Source: Tetradesmus obliquus (Eukaryota > Chlorophyta > Chlorophyceae > Sphaeropleales > Scenedesmaceae). From it: DNA of 64,000 nt. Position 1 is the first letter of the stretch; each line of letters begins with the position of its first letter. A program made the position numbers and the translations under genes. Positions 10,317 through 21,708 of the stretch are shown in pieces. A model generated the notes under the pieces. The model did not search any database. It saw only the letters and a program-made list of their open reading frames with translations, and had not been told where the DNA came from. Location of the stretch: positions 3,968,001 to 4,032,000 of the forward strand of contig CP126198.1 in assembly GCA_030272155.1 (NCBI GenBank). Direction: 5' to 3'.

Positions 10317-12972
10317 CTCTGCGAACGCTACGCCAGTGTGCGCTGCAGGTGGCCGCAGTGATGTCTGCGGCCTTAGGTCCCAGCTCGATGGAATGGGAGC
10401 GAGGGGTTGTGGCGATGTCAGCCATATATTCAGCTGAACCAGCAAACTGCTGCCAGGCGTGGTGCGGCTCACTTGAACCAGAACACTGCACCCCTACTTC
10501 CCTTGCTGATTAATCAGGGCAGGTGCATGGCCGCAGAGCATTTCAACCGCTTCACTGCGACACTGGTACGAATATAACATATGTGCAAGGCGTGCCGCGG
10601 TTCACCTGAACAGGAACACTGCGCTCTCCAGGGACCTGAAGAAGGTGCGCGCGCCAGCAAAGAAGAAGTTGCCTGCAACAGCAGCAGCAGCGCAGCGCGC
10701 ATCACAGCTTGTACGTGACAAAATTGGCCCGGCCCAGCCGTGCTGCAGCCGCCCAAAAGCGGGGATAGACGAGGGACAAGGAACAGACACTCGGCAACAC
10801 CTGCAGCACCTTGCAGCACCCACAGCAGCTGCATGCGTGCCCTGCCGCTCACCGATGCTGCCATTGGCAAAGCTGAACTCGTGCGTTACCTGGCCCAGGA
10901 TCTGCAGCTGGAAGTGCACCAGGAAGGCCCACCACTTGCAAACCATGTCCAGGCTACCCATCTCAACACCCTAGCCAGCCCTCACATGCAACATCTTGTG
11001 AGCTTCTGCCGGTACAAAGCATCTACAAGTGCTTGCAAGCCCCTCACCGGTGCTGCAGCTGCTCACCCTTGGAATTATTATGCAGCACATGCAGGACAAA
11101 CCGCCCCTGCCGCTCACCGATGCTGCCGTTGGCAAAGTTGAACTCGTGCGTGACCTGGCTCAGGATCTGCAGCTGGAAGTGCACCAGGAAGGCCCGGATC
11201 ATGTGCTTGTAGGGCTCGCTCACGCCACCCCACAGCGGGTGGCGGCCCTCCACGATAGCATGCCATTCTGAGACAGCCTCTGCGGCACTGCTGCCGGGCA
11301 GGCGGTGCGCCAGCAGCCGCTTCACTGCGCGCGCCTGCGGAGGTGCGATGCACAAAGAAAGCCAGCAGAACACGATGCAGAGCGCTGTCACCAGAGTGCG
11401 GGCAAGTCAATCTTTTGGACAATGAACATCTAACCTGCAGCTGCGGGGAAAACACTCCAGAAAGCAGGCAGCATGTGTGAGGTAGGCTGTTGCGGCCCTC
11501 CACGATGGCGTGCCATTCTGAGACAGCCTCCGCGGCGCTGCTGCCGGGCAGGCGGTGCGCCAGCAGCCGCTTCACCGCGCGCGCCTGCATTGCGGTTTTG
11601 GTTCAGAATCAAGGCCAGCAGAACACCATGCAGCAGCTGTGACCAAAGTACGGACAACCTGATGCTGTGCATGTAAACATAGCCTAGTAAGCCTACAGCT
11701 GCAGGGGAAACCTGCAGAAAGCAACAGGCAGAATGGGTGAGGCAGGCCGTGGCGGCCCTGCACGATGGCGTGCCACTCAGAGACAGCCTCAGCAGCGCTG
11801 CTGCCGGGCAGGCGGTGCGCCAGCACGTGCACTAGGATATGCGTGGGACACTAATTTGTTGGCTGTTCATGCGCAGCTGCAGCCGCCTCGCTTGGCGGGC
11901 AGCATGCAGCCTCGCCAAACCTTGCTGAAGCGCTACTAGGTGCAGCACTAGAGTGTGCTAGGCACTTGACAGCCCTCTCACCTCCTCGTCCCTGTCATCG
12001 GCCAGGCGCAGGCACCTGCTGCGTATGTCGCCGACCGCGGGCCCGCCGATCACGCGCACAATCTCCGCGGTGCTGCCGCCATCATCACTCACGGGCAGCA
12101 CATGCGCCACATGCGTGGTCAGCTTGCGCAGCGGGCCTGCAGGTATAAAGGAGCGAATGTCAACTTGTGTTTGTCAAGAGTCGTACTGTTTCAATACACT
12201 GTGACAAGGGCAGCACGTGCGCCACGTGCGTGGTCAGCTTGCGAAGCGGGCCTGCAGCGGCAAGATAGGGAGTGCGCTGAAAGATATTGACATCCATCAA
12301 TGCAGCGAGCTAGGTCTTCAGCCGCCCCACTGCTGCTTACCCACATGCAACATGCACAAAGAGAGATGGCAATGCATGCTTGCTTCTGCAGCGTGTCTGG
12401 TTGCTGCTGTTGGTGCCCTCGTGCTGCTGCTGACGGGGACTGGTGCAAGCATACCAGGGACTGGTACATGTGCGCAGCTCTGCATGCTTTGCAGCACATC
12501 TGCAGATATTGCTTCAGCCTTTCTGCCAACCACCCCAGCGCATGCACCCCAAAAACCCTTACTGCCCACCTGCTACGCTGTTGTTGCGGCTATGCCTGGT
12601 ATGCAGCATATACCTATCTTGAGCTGTGGCTTCATCCTGTGTGCCAACCACCACAGCACACGCACCAACAAACATTTGCCCACCTGCTACGCTGTTGAAC
12701 GCTGTGCCTCCACTGAAGACTAACAGGTTGGGGCATGCTAGCTCCGTCTGCAGGGAGACTGTCGAGCAGCGTGGTAACCGCTTGCTGCTGCTGCCAAGTG
12801 ACTGGTGGAGCTCTCCAAGGGTGTCTGCTGCCTGCAAGCCAACTGACTGCTGAAGGGGCTCCATACTGCTGCTGCTGCTGCTCCTGCTGCTGCTGTTGTC
12901 ATTCTGAGGGGCTTCTGCTACGCAGGCGACCGCTGCATGTATGTTCAGCCACAGGGCAGGCCGCGCATGCAT
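7481..12972 (-). CDS. CofD/YvcK-like Rossmann-fold protein
   Basis: Member of the CofD-like (2-phospho-L-lactate transferase/UPF0052) family found in plants and fungi as well as prokaryotes. The plant proteins have no settled reaction that I can name. Eight exons give 534 aa: 12684-12972, 11982-12136, 11118-11334, 10606-10672, 9542-9696, 8785-8918, 8278-8397, 7481-7948, all in phase. Family motifs: VFSGGTAFNS (about 85-94), HVLPVSDDGGSTAEIVRV (108-125), GPAVGDIRSRCLRL, FANGSIGNFFFAGARTFF, LEDGTVIRGQNNISHP, VVYGMGSLYTSICP, VLLLNGCHDRETS, VTAITDALNRR. The SGGT and DDGGS loops are the nucleotide/phosphate-binding signatures of the fold. The first ATG gives a Ser-rich leader; ATG at MEPLQQ is an alternative start. 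CAG arrays and exon-edge copies fill most introns. Confidence 0.9.
8109..8165 (-). repeat. Copy of the CofD-like exon 7 donor edge
   Basis: Diverged copy of the 3' end of exon 7 (GVGEAIAARSDIPK) with its donor side, in the intron 3' of that exon. The genuine edge is at 8278. Confidence 0.75.
8575..8650 (-). repeat. Copy of the CofD-like exon 6 donor edge
   Basis: Diverged copy of LSREGTGQEHEVAPQPNPRI with a GTAC donor, 210 bp from the genuine donor edge at 8785. Confidence 0.8.
9166..9541 (-). repeat. Three copies of the CofD-like exon 5 donor edge
   Basis: Copies of the 3' part of exon 5 (GTVIRGQNNISHPDVAAGP) have donor edges at 9166, 9316 and 9421, against 9542 for the genuine exon. The 9166 copy extends over about 105 bases. 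The 9316 copy is strongly decayed. Confidence 0.8.
9697..10320 (-). repeat. CAG-linked array of five CofD-like exon 5 acceptor edges
   Basis: The start of exon 5 (RVARIPEGSSVLPAICTEEV) and the (CTG)n tract before it are repeated upstream. Acceptor edges lie at about 9802, 9932, 10061, 10164 and 10278 (the last badly decayed), against 9696 for the genuine exon. Spacing is about 103-130 bp, and each copy carries its own CAG/CTG run of 4-15 units. Confidence 0.9.
10853..10941 (-). repeat. Copy of the CofD-like exon 3 donor edge
   Basis: About 88 bases of the 3' end of exon 3 (LVHFQLQIL through FANGSIG) with a GTGAGC donor, 265 bp from the genuine edge at 11118. Confidence 0.85.
11491..11826 (-). 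repeat. Two copies of the CofD-like exon 3 acceptor edge
   Basis: The first about 93 bases of exon 3 (ARAVKRLLAHRLPGSSAAEA and following) recur at 11491-11584 with an intact TGCAG acceptor, and at 11749-11826 with the acceptor end lost. The genuine exon starts at 11334. Confidence 0.88.
12205..12256 (-). repeat. Copy of the CofD-like exon 2 acceptor edge
   Basis: Copy of PLRKLTTHVAHVLP with an upstream CTGCAG acceptor, about 120 bp upstream of the genuine exon 2 start at 12136. Confidence 0.8.
12545..12600 (-). repeat. Copy of the CofD-like exon 1 donor edge
   Basis: A short copy of the exon 1/intron 1 junction (GTAGCAG|GTGGGC) with flanking intron sequence, about 120 bp from the genuine donor at 12684. 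Confidence 0.6.
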
Positions 12973-13699
12973 TCAGCACGCTAGCTAGGGTTGTATGATG
13001 CTGTTGTTTGCTGCAATGGCAAGGCTCACTGCATGGTGTGATGCTGCTTGATGCAACATAAGGATAGCTTAAAGCAGATCAGGGGTAACTGGCAGTTGCG
13101 AGTGCAGAGTGGCTTGATGCAAACAGTCCTGACACAGCAGTAGCACTGAGTGCAGCAGAAGGAGCAGTAGCATCACCGCAGCACCTGGTCCGCAGAGCTG
13201 GCGCAGCAGGCTATGGTCATCTTCCCGTAAGCTATTGACTGCTACACTCCTTGTGCTGCTTTTGAACCTGAGTGGTTTTCGCGCTGTTGGTGCTACTGCT
13301 GCCGGAGCTCTGCTAGCTGGTAAGCTACGACCGCACTGCATTTCACGATGAACAATGCTTCATCAATTTGCTGTTGGCTGCCCTTGGCCGCTTGCTGTGT
13401 CAGGGCGCTGAAGTGATAGAAAGGGTCACTCGACGTGTAATGGCGTAGATGTTGGATCGAGAACTGTTGCTGATCCTACCCTTTCACATCACAAGCAACT
13501 CTCCAAATGCGCAGACGAGTTGATACAGCTGGAGGATTCCAAGGGATCTTCGATTCCTCAAGAAACCAGCCTGACAAGGGGTGCATTCAAACAAACGGAT
13601 CCTGCAGGTACTATAACATGCAAAAGAAATTACAATTGAGATCTCATGCCATGCGTGCACCAGGTGGGTGTTTGACTGGGTCAACTCCTGGTCAGCACA
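12973..13699. other. Intergenic, CofD-like promoter side
   Basis: Lies between the CofD-like start and the PNPase stop. No conserved frame was found. It should hold the CofD-like promoter and the short PNPase 3' UTR. Confidence 0.4.
13630..13634 (-). terminator. Candidate TGTAA poly(A) signal for PNPase
   Basis: TGTAA on the minus strand (CTCAATTGTAATTTC context), about 65 bases after the PNPase stop. TGTAA is the usual poly(A) signal in chlorophycean algae. Its use here is inferred. Confidence 0.45.
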
Positions 13700-15936
13700 C
13701 TACTCGTCCTGCTGCTGCTGCTGCCTGGGAGGCTGCCATGTGAGAGCACGCGGGTGGCCACCGCCCTTCCTCACACCGCTGCCGCCTGCCCTATCCCCGC
13801 TGCCGCTGCTGCTGCTGCTGCCGCCCCTGCTGCCGCCACTGCCTGCTGCTGCTGCAGCCATCGCGCTCGCCGCAGCCTCTGCTGCCCCCAGCCCTGAACC
13901 TCCGCCCTCAGGGTTCTTCAGCAGGTCTTTGCGGCTCAGCCGCACAAAACCCTTGGCGTCGCGGCCCTTGCACAGCACGTCCAGCTCATCTCCTTCTGTA
14001 ACAACTTCCCGTACCTCTTTGATCTTGCTGTGGCTGAGCTCACTGATGTGCAGCAGAGCTGGAAGCCCGTTTGGCAGCGCAACATACGCGCCGAAATCAA
14101 CCACGCGTAGCACCTGAACCCTATAGATGTGTCCTGCCTGCAAGCCGCGGCCCTCAACCTCTTCTACTGCTGCTACGGCGTGCTCGTACTGCAGCTGCGT
14201 GGGTGCGTAGATGGTGACTGCGCCAGTGTCGTCCACAATCAGGGAGGCAGAGCACGCCTCCTCTATGTCTAGCAGGGTAGAACCCTGCAAAGCACATGAA
14301 CAGGTATGGTGAATAGCACACATCTACGGGTTCTGAAGTGGCTTACAAGGTTGACAAGCAATGGTGCAATGCAGCAAGAGTGAGATGTTCAACAGGCACC
14401 CTGTGCATCTAAACTTGCACACTCGCACATTGACATGGTTGCTTGAGGACAAGGCCGCCTGCAGAATATTGACAATGGCTTTCGACCTGAAAAAGAGTGC
14501 CCACCTGCGGCCCGACCAACCTGGGCACCAGCTGCTTCATGATCTGCAGCCCACCAACATCACACAACAAGTATCAACACACGGTGACATGGACTTAACA
14601 TACAAAACAAGGAGCCAAAAGTGCACATCTGCGGCCTGATCAACCTCGGCACCAGCTGCTTCATGATCTGCAGCCCGCCAACATCTCACACGGCAATGCT
14701 CACATGGTGACATGCACTGAACACAACAATGTAACAAAGTTGCACACCTGCGGCCCGATCAGGCATGACACCAGCTCCTTCATGATCTGCAGCCCGCCAG
14801 CCTGCGGGGCCTGCTCAGGCGAAGCAAACACCACAAACAGCAGAAACAAGGCCCACTCTACTGCCCACCTGCACCCAATCAACCTGGGCACCAGCTGCTT
14901 CATGATCTGCAGCCCGCCAACATCACACAACAAATATAAACACATGGTGACGTGGACTGAACATGAAAATCAAGGTGCCCACCTGCGGCCCAATCAGGCG
15001 TGGCACCAGCTCCTTCATGATCTGCAGCCCACCAGCCTGTGGGGCCTGCTCAGGATCCAGCCCAGCCTCATAAATGCCAGCAGCAGCTGCCATGGCCGCC
15101 AGCAGCTGCTGCCGCGCGGCGGCTGCCGGCTGCAGCGCTGCTGCCAATAGGCTGAGGTCCACGCCTGGCAGCTTGGTGTCAAGCTGCACTGCAGTGATGC
15201 CCTGCGCAGTGCCGGCCACCTGCACAGGAAAATGTTGAAGGATGGAGTAGAGTGATGAGCAATGTGGTGTGCGCGAAAGCAGGCTGAGCTCTACACCCGG
15301 CAGCTTGGTGTCCAGCTGCACTGCGGTGATGCCATGCACAGTGCCAGCCACCTGCACAGGAGGAATTCGAAGGACGAAAGTAGATATAAAGTGACAGATG
15401 TGCGAAGTTATGGATACAATGCGTTGCCGTGCAGCCCATGTATGTGCATGTGACAGTAGCTTTCAAAGTCACAAGATAGACTTGCCGCCCAGCCCTTGAC
15501 ATGGCAGTCCGTGTCAGACCAGCCCTGTAACACTATGTTATTGACAATGTGTTGGTAACAACATAACATAACAAAAACACCTCACCTTGAAGTCCATGTC
15601 GCCGTGGTGGTCCTCAATGCCTTGGATGTCCGTCAGCAGCAGCGCAGCACCATAGCTGCTGCGCAAAAGACCACCGGCGCTGCTGCTTGGCTGCTCATCA
15701 TCACTGCTGCTGCTACTGCTGCTGCTGCTGTCGCTGCCTGATTCATCACTGCTGCTGCTGCTATCCCCTGCAAGTGCATCCTCCTTCTGCTGCTGCTGTT
15801 CATCCTCGGCAGTGCTGGCTGCTGCTGCTGCAGATGCTGACTGCTGCTGCAGTGTCCCTGTTCCCTGCGTAACATACCAGCTGTATCCTGCCACATCACT
15901 ACTGCTGCCTCCTGCAGGTACCCCCGCCTGACCACC

Positions 15937-15967
<31 letters not shown>

Positions 15968-16319
15968 CTGGCGCATTCATGGCCAGCACCAGGGCCCTGC
16001 AGCTGAGGTGGCATTGCTGTCACCAGCCCCACAGATATGCCAGCAGCCATGCCATGCATCGGCACACCTGCTGCTCGCAGCGCCAGAGATCCGGCACACA
16101 CTGCCGCCATGCTGCTGCTGCCGCTGCTGCTGAGGGTGTCAGCTGTCACCCTGACTGAAAAAGGGAAGTCATCCTCGGCCGGCATTAGCCCTAGCAGCGA
16201 TGACCTGGCACAGCAAGCAGCGCGAGCAGCAGCAAGCAGTAGCAAGAGCATGTAACGATTGTCAAAAATGCGCAAGAAAACAAAGCACTGGACCAGCTGG
16301 CAGCAGCTGTGTTGCCGTG

Positions 16320-16359
<40 letters not shown>

Positions 16360-19300
16360 TGATGGCCTTGCACACAAGCAGCACGCAGCACAAGGCAGAG
16401 CAGGCTGCCTGCCGACGTAGTGCGCGCTGTCTTTTCCCGCTTGCAGCTCAGTATGCAGGATGAAGGTGAATAACTGTACACTAGCAGCAGCAGCAGCAGC
16501 AGCAGCACTCCCGCAACCCACCTGGCCAAGTTGCCGTGGCCGATCTCCCTCCTGTTGGGCTGCCCTGCCTTGCCCAGCTCCCCTACTGAGAAAGGTGGGA
16601 AGGCATAGTGCAGGTACAGCCGGCTACTGCTGCTGCCAGCCCTGCTGAACAGTGTCTCCACCTGCAGCAATAAGGCATGCACAGCGTGGCCACGTCATGA
16701 TCAGGGCACAGCGCACAGCGCAGCAGCATGGCTGCGTGACACAACGATGTGTTGCTGAGGCATGCGCGAGTGCACGTGGCACTGCTCAAAGCCCAAACAT
16801 GCAGAAGAGGTCATGCACATCTCATGCGTCACTGCAAACCCAGCAGACTCTATTGCATGCCTGCTGCTGCTGTTGCTGGTGCCAGCTCTGTGGAAGCTCA
16901 CCTGCCCCAGGTCTCTGCCGTGCCACTGTGGCAGTTCAAGCAAGTGCTGCTGTGCCGCCTGACCGCTGCTGCTGCTGCTGCCGCTGCCAGCCCACCACCT
17001 CAGCCCACCACCCCACCTGCCCCAGGTCTATGTCGTGCCCCACTGTGGCAGTCCATGCAGGCAGTTGCTAATGCTGCTGATGCCCGACCGCTGCTGCTGC
17101 TGCTGCTGCCAGCCCACCACCTCAGCCCACCACCTCAGCCCACCAGCCCACCTGCCCCAGGTCTCTGTCGTGCCCCACTGTGGCAGTGGCCAGGCTCTGC
17201 GTCTCTCCCCGGCTGAAGAGCCCCGAGCCGTGCACGCAGCGAGACAGCGGGCCCGCCTGGCAGCTGATGGGCCGCAGCTGCTGCGGCTGCCTGCCGTCCA
17301 CTCGGCAGCCGCCCTGCACAGCAGCAGGTTGTAGCGGAGGGTGAGTGGTGCATAGCGTCGTTTGAATGATGGTGCCGTGTTCTGAATGCAGGTGACACAC
17401 ACAAGAACAGCACCCCTGGCAGCCTCAGCACATGCTGCCCCGTCACCAACCAGGTCAGACGTCCGTGTTCGTGCTTGCGCACGCGTACCTGTAGAAGCTG
17501 CTGCCGCATCACTCTGCTCTGCAGCATGTCAAACGCCCGCAGTGCATCAGCCTCTGCCTCCATCCCAGCAGCAGCAGCAGCAGGCAGCAGCGTGTGCTGA
17601 TCTGGCAGCACCCCAGTCTTCCGCAGATCAGCCAGCAGCTGGTTCTTAATGCGTGTCAAGGCAGCAGCTCGAGCCCCTTTGTCAGGCCCTGCTGCTGCTG
17701 CTGCCGCACCCTGCTGCTGCTGCTGCTGCTGCTGCTGGCTGAAGAGCTGCTGCAATGGCCGCTCTGCAAGCTGCTGCACAGCCTGCTGCAGCCGTCGACT
17801 AGGCCACAGCAGCGGCAGTGCAGCCTGCTGCTGCAGGATCTGTGCTGCTGCGGCACCTGCAGTCCTGCTGCTGCTGCTGCCGCCGGCTGCTGCTGCCAGT
17901 GCCAGCTGTGCACGGATCAAGGGGCCGGTTGCTGTTGAGGCGTGCCTCATGGCTTTGATGAATGCAGCGTTTGACACCTGCAGCACGTGCCGGGGCAGCT
18001 CACAAGTGAACACTGCTGCTCATGATCATCATGCAGCTGCAGCAGGCCATCCTTTCAACAGCTGATGCACCACCAGGCAGCCCCTCACTGCAAGTCAGGT
18101 CTGCATTTGAGGTTGTCACGGCCCCGCAGCCATGTACTCATACCACGCATTCGGCCTTGACTGCCACCAGCTGCAGAGGCCTGGCCTGCCACCAGCTGCA
18201 GAGTCAGCATGCAAGTCACCCACAGTGCAGAGGGGGATGCTGCACACCTGGCATGCTGCTGCCTGAGCTGCTAGTCCCTGTGGCAGACAGGCTGCCCTTC
18301 CAGAGGAATTGCTGCATATCTCTGGTGTGTCAATTTGTAAGCAGACCTAACCAGACTAATCAACACAATCACAATGGACAGGCAAGAGCGTGCGTGTCGC
18401 CATTCCTGCGCCAGCACACCTGCTTTGCTGTCGCCTCTATGGCAGTGGCCTTGGTCAGGCTGCCAGCAAAGGTGAGGCTGAGGCTGACGGCTGGCCACCT
18501 GCTGCGCTGCTGCCTCACTGCAAGTGCTTTTAGCAGACAGGCTGCCCCGCCAAAAAAAGAACTGCTTGCTAGCTCTGGTTTGTCATAAACAAGCAAGCTG
18601 ATCAAAACAAGCATCACACATAACGCTCATTGGCGGCTATTGCATGCCTTTCTTTGGTCCTGCAGCTGCCCACCTGCTTTGCTGTTGCCTCTATGGCAGT
18701 GGCTTTGGTCAGGCTGCCAGCAAAGGTGAGGCTGAGGCTGACGGCTGGCCACCTGCTGTGCTGCTGCCTCACTGCAAGTGCCTTTAGCAGACAGGCTGCC
18801 CCTCCACAGAAACTGCTGCACAGCTCTGGTCTGTCACAAGTAAGCAAAATCGATCAACACGAATCGTTATGCTCATGGGCAGCTGTCGCATGCCTGTAAT
18901 GCATCCCGCAGTGCCCACCTGCTTTGCTGTGGCCTCTATGGCAGTGGCCTTGGTCATGCTTCCAGCAAAGGTAAGGCTGAGGCTGACGGCTGGCTCAGCG
19001 CCAGCAGCCACGCTGGGGTTGATCAGCACATGCTTGCCGCGCTCAGCAGCCCGCACAGCCCTGCAGCACCGCATGCACTCGTTACAATTACATGTGTTAT
19101 ACTGTTACTGTTCTAACACCATACATGTGTTCAGACACTGGGGTTGATCAGCACGTGCTTGCCGCGCTCAGCAGCGTGCACAGCTCTGCAGCACCAAAAG
19201 CAGCAACAAGGACACTCATCCTTCCGTGCATCAACAGGATGATAACCTGACCAACTGCTTTGCTGCTGGAGAACAGGCACAGGTGCTGGACGGAGCCCCA

Positions 19301-21708
19301 GCACAGAGGTAAGCGCATAAAACTGTGCTGTTGCGTGACAGCAGGCAGGCAGACTTGCTGCGTGGCAGATTGATGCCGGAACTGTGTGAGCAGCGACACA
19401 TGTGGCAGGGGGCCAGCTGCAGTGCAATTGCTCACCCTATGGGGTGTGAGAAGGGCACGATGCCTGCCAGCAGCAGCGCCGCGCTGGCTGCGTTGATGGC
19501 CACCACCTCCGGGTCGATGCTGCCATCAGCAGACAGCACCTGACACCACACCTGCAGTACATAAGCAACAGAGAATTAACACAACCTGTAGCAACACGCG
19601 ACACCTCCCGGTCAATGCAGCCATCAGCAAACAGCAGTATGAAGAGCAAGGCGCAATTGAATCAACGTAGGTGTACGTAGGCGCATCCTGGACATCTGGC
19701 ACGAGCAAAAGGTGTGTGCAAGACACGAGCACATGACGCACACACTGCCGCACCCGGCGACGCATCAACACGCTGAAGCTCTCGTTTAAAGCAGCCCCAG
19801 CACACCATACACACCAACCACACACGCCCATAATTCGTACTAACAGACAACACAGACAACACGGAGACATACACTGCAAAAACATCAACCACCGCAGCGG
19901 CCGCACCTGTGTGTCATAGAGGTGCCCCGGGGCCAGCAGCGGCCGCAGCGCCCTGTCCACCAGCCGCCCCGCCAGCGGCTAGGCATCAATCTTTGCAGAA
20001 TGATACACTGTCACGCCTCACAACACATCATCAGCCCCTTTCATAGCAGCCCAGCACCCCTGCGATGTTTATACTCGCGCTTTTGGATGAAAACAGCACA
20101 CACAACACCGACAGCTACGGGCAATACCGACAGCTACGGGCACACGGACTTCGTCCAGGTGATACGTTTCATGTTTTTCTAGTCTAGATCCTGGTTGATG
20201 CGCAGGGTGCCCAACCCCAGCGGCCCGTAAACCTTTTACCAGTTCACGTCGAAATATTATGAATGCTTTCGACGCGCTTCTCAATTGAAACGTGCTGAGG
20301 ATACTTCCATGCTTTCATGCTATAGGCAAACTCTCTGTGAACAACAACAACACCTACACATCCACACTATCTCAGATACACAGCGCCGCCACAGCAGCCG
20401 CACCTGTGTGTCGTAGAGGTGCCCCGGCGCTAGCAGCGGCCGCAGCGCCCGGTCCACCAGCCGCCCGGCCAGCAGCTCCCTGTCGCTGCTGCCGCGCTCG
20501 CGCCTGTCTGGCCTGCTGGGCAGCTTGCCGGCAGCAGACAGCCGCTCGCGGTACTCCACCTGCAGCAGCAGCAACAGCAGCAGCAGCGTCAGCAGCAGCA
20601 GGATGAAGGAGTGCCAGACGGCGTCGCCAGCATGCGCTGCTAATGCTGCAGCATTGCTGCGCATGGTTGCAGGGCTCATAGGGTGTAAAGAGCGGTCCCA
20701 GGGCCGTCAGTAATCAAATGGAGACAAGCAGGAGGTGCTTGCAGTGAGAGATGCATGCTCAAGCAACGTTGAGTGTGGTGCCCTGGTGTCAGACTTGGAG
20801 CAAAACTGGCAGCAACGACTACCATGCTTATGCCTGTGGTGTGGATGTGGCTGCCATACAATCTGTCTTGACATGTCTGCTGAGCCATGCAAGGCAGAGC
20901 TGTGAGTGCAAGTTACACAGCAGCAGTTGCTTGCAAGCACAGCTGCTCGCTGCAGCTCACAAGCAGCAAGAAGCGCGTGCAGCGACAGCTGCCGGCAACC
21001 GCACATCCACCCAGCAACTACCTGGCTATTGCCTGCAACCAGAAGCACAGCTGAAGTGCATTGCACTTCTCTCTCAAGCCATGCGTGGTTGTGCAACCTG
21101 TTGCTCACTGAACGTGTGTGTGGACACCACCCTACTGTCAAGGGCTGTGTCTCCCACAAACCTGCTAGTGCCTGCACCACAACGGCACCTTGCTTCGGCA
21201 GCAGCTCAACACCCACCTGCAACGGCACCCCATCTGCTTCCCGCTGGGGGTTAGGGTCTACCACTGCCGTGCTGAGCACACTGGTGCCTCCAACAGTCAC
21301 CAGGCAGGAGCCATGAGCCAGCCTGGCTAGCCGGCCAGTCTCAAATGTCCAAGTTTTGCCTGCCAGCTTGCAGGATTCCTGAAACACGCCATCTGATGAC
21401 GTGGCTTTGCTGCTTTGTGTTGTGCTGGAGGTCGGCTGTGTGGGTGAGGCATCTGAGCTGCCCTGGGCTGCTGCGCTGCTCTCTCCACTGCTTGTGCTGT
21501 AACTGCTGCTGCTATGAAGATTTGTGCCCTGCATGGATACAGGATCGAGGTGAAAAGCACACAATCAACATGAGGACTAAAAAACATTATTGGCCAGACT
21601 AATTCAGTTGTGTTTGTGATCACTCACCAATGGGCAGCGCAGGTGCCTCGCTACTGCTGCTGCTGCTGCCGCCAGGCTCGCGCCATGCCCTGCACGTAAG
21701 CGGATCAT
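13700..21708 (-). CDS. PNP1: Polynucleotide phosphorylase, organelle type
   Basis: Phosphorolytic 3'-5' exoribonuclease/polyadenylase, EC 2.7.7.8. The Arg/Ala-rich leader ([18 protein letters not shown]) suggests import into an organelle, probably plastid. Eleven exons give 1012 aa: 21628-21708, 21217-21528, 20404-20559, 19436-19551, 18919-19060, 17489-17977, 17152-17313, 16522-16661, 15586-16204, 14983-15219, 13700-14284, all in phase. Domains in order: RNase PH 1 (about 85-265; [27 protein letters not shown]), helical linker with a polyQ run (270-432), RNase PH 2 (433-790; [34 protein letters not shown]), KH-like (800-870; [17 protein letters not shown]), S1 (870-945; [20 protein letters not shown]), Gly/Ser tail. 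The catalytic motif [15 protein letters not shown] (about 725-739) is intact. It follows an insertion of about 130 residues that most PNPases lack. Confidence 0.93.
14505..14925 (-). repeat. Four tandem copies of the PNPase exon 10 donor edge
   Basis: Intron 10 repeats the 3' end of exon 10 ([17 protein letters not shown]) four times. Donor edges lie at 14505, 14629, 14748 and 14869, against 14983 for the genuine exon, so the period is 114-124 bp. Most keep CAG|GTGNNC; the 14629 copy has an AT in place of the donor GT. Confidence 0.9.
15290..15351 (-). repeat. Copy of the PNPase exon 10 acceptor edge
   Basis: Copy of [20 protein letters not shown] with the CCTGTGCAG acceptor, 132 bp upstream of the genuine exon 10 start at 15219. 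The repeat reads [20 protein letters not shown]. Confidence 0.88.
16902..17075 (-). repeat. Two copies of the PNPase exon 7 donor edge
   Basis: Copies of the end of exon 7 ([12 protein letters not shown]) with donors at 16902 (GTGAGC) and 17017 (GTGGGG), against 17152 for the genuine exon. Confidence 0.85.
18275..18840 (-). repeat. Copies of the PNPase exon 5 donor edge plus intron
   Basis: The last about 80 bases of exon 5 ([20 protein letters not shown]) and about 100 bases of intron are repeated with donor edges at 18420 and 18674, against 18919 for the genuine exon (period 245-254 bp). A third, intron-only copy begins near 18275. Two units read SLTKA for SMTKA. Confidence 0.88.
19139..19194 (-). 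repeat. Copy of the PNPase exon 5 acceptor edge
   Basis: Copy of [13 protein letters not shown] with an intact CTGCAG acceptor, about 130 bp upstream of the genuine exon 5 start at 19060. The frame stops soon after the duplicated part. Confidence 0.85.
19907..19981 (-). repeat. Copy of the PNPase exon 3 donor edge
   Basis: About 75 bases of the end of exon 3 ([20 protein letters not shown]) with a GTGCGG donor, about 500 bp from the genuine edge at 20404. Confidence 0.85.

Noticed and set aside
10258..10491. Minus-strand frame SAEYMADIATTPRSHSIE as an extra CofD-like exon
   Set aside because: The family passes directly from the VFLF segment to SRVARIPEG; the genuine exons join in phase without it, and no relative I recall has this segment.
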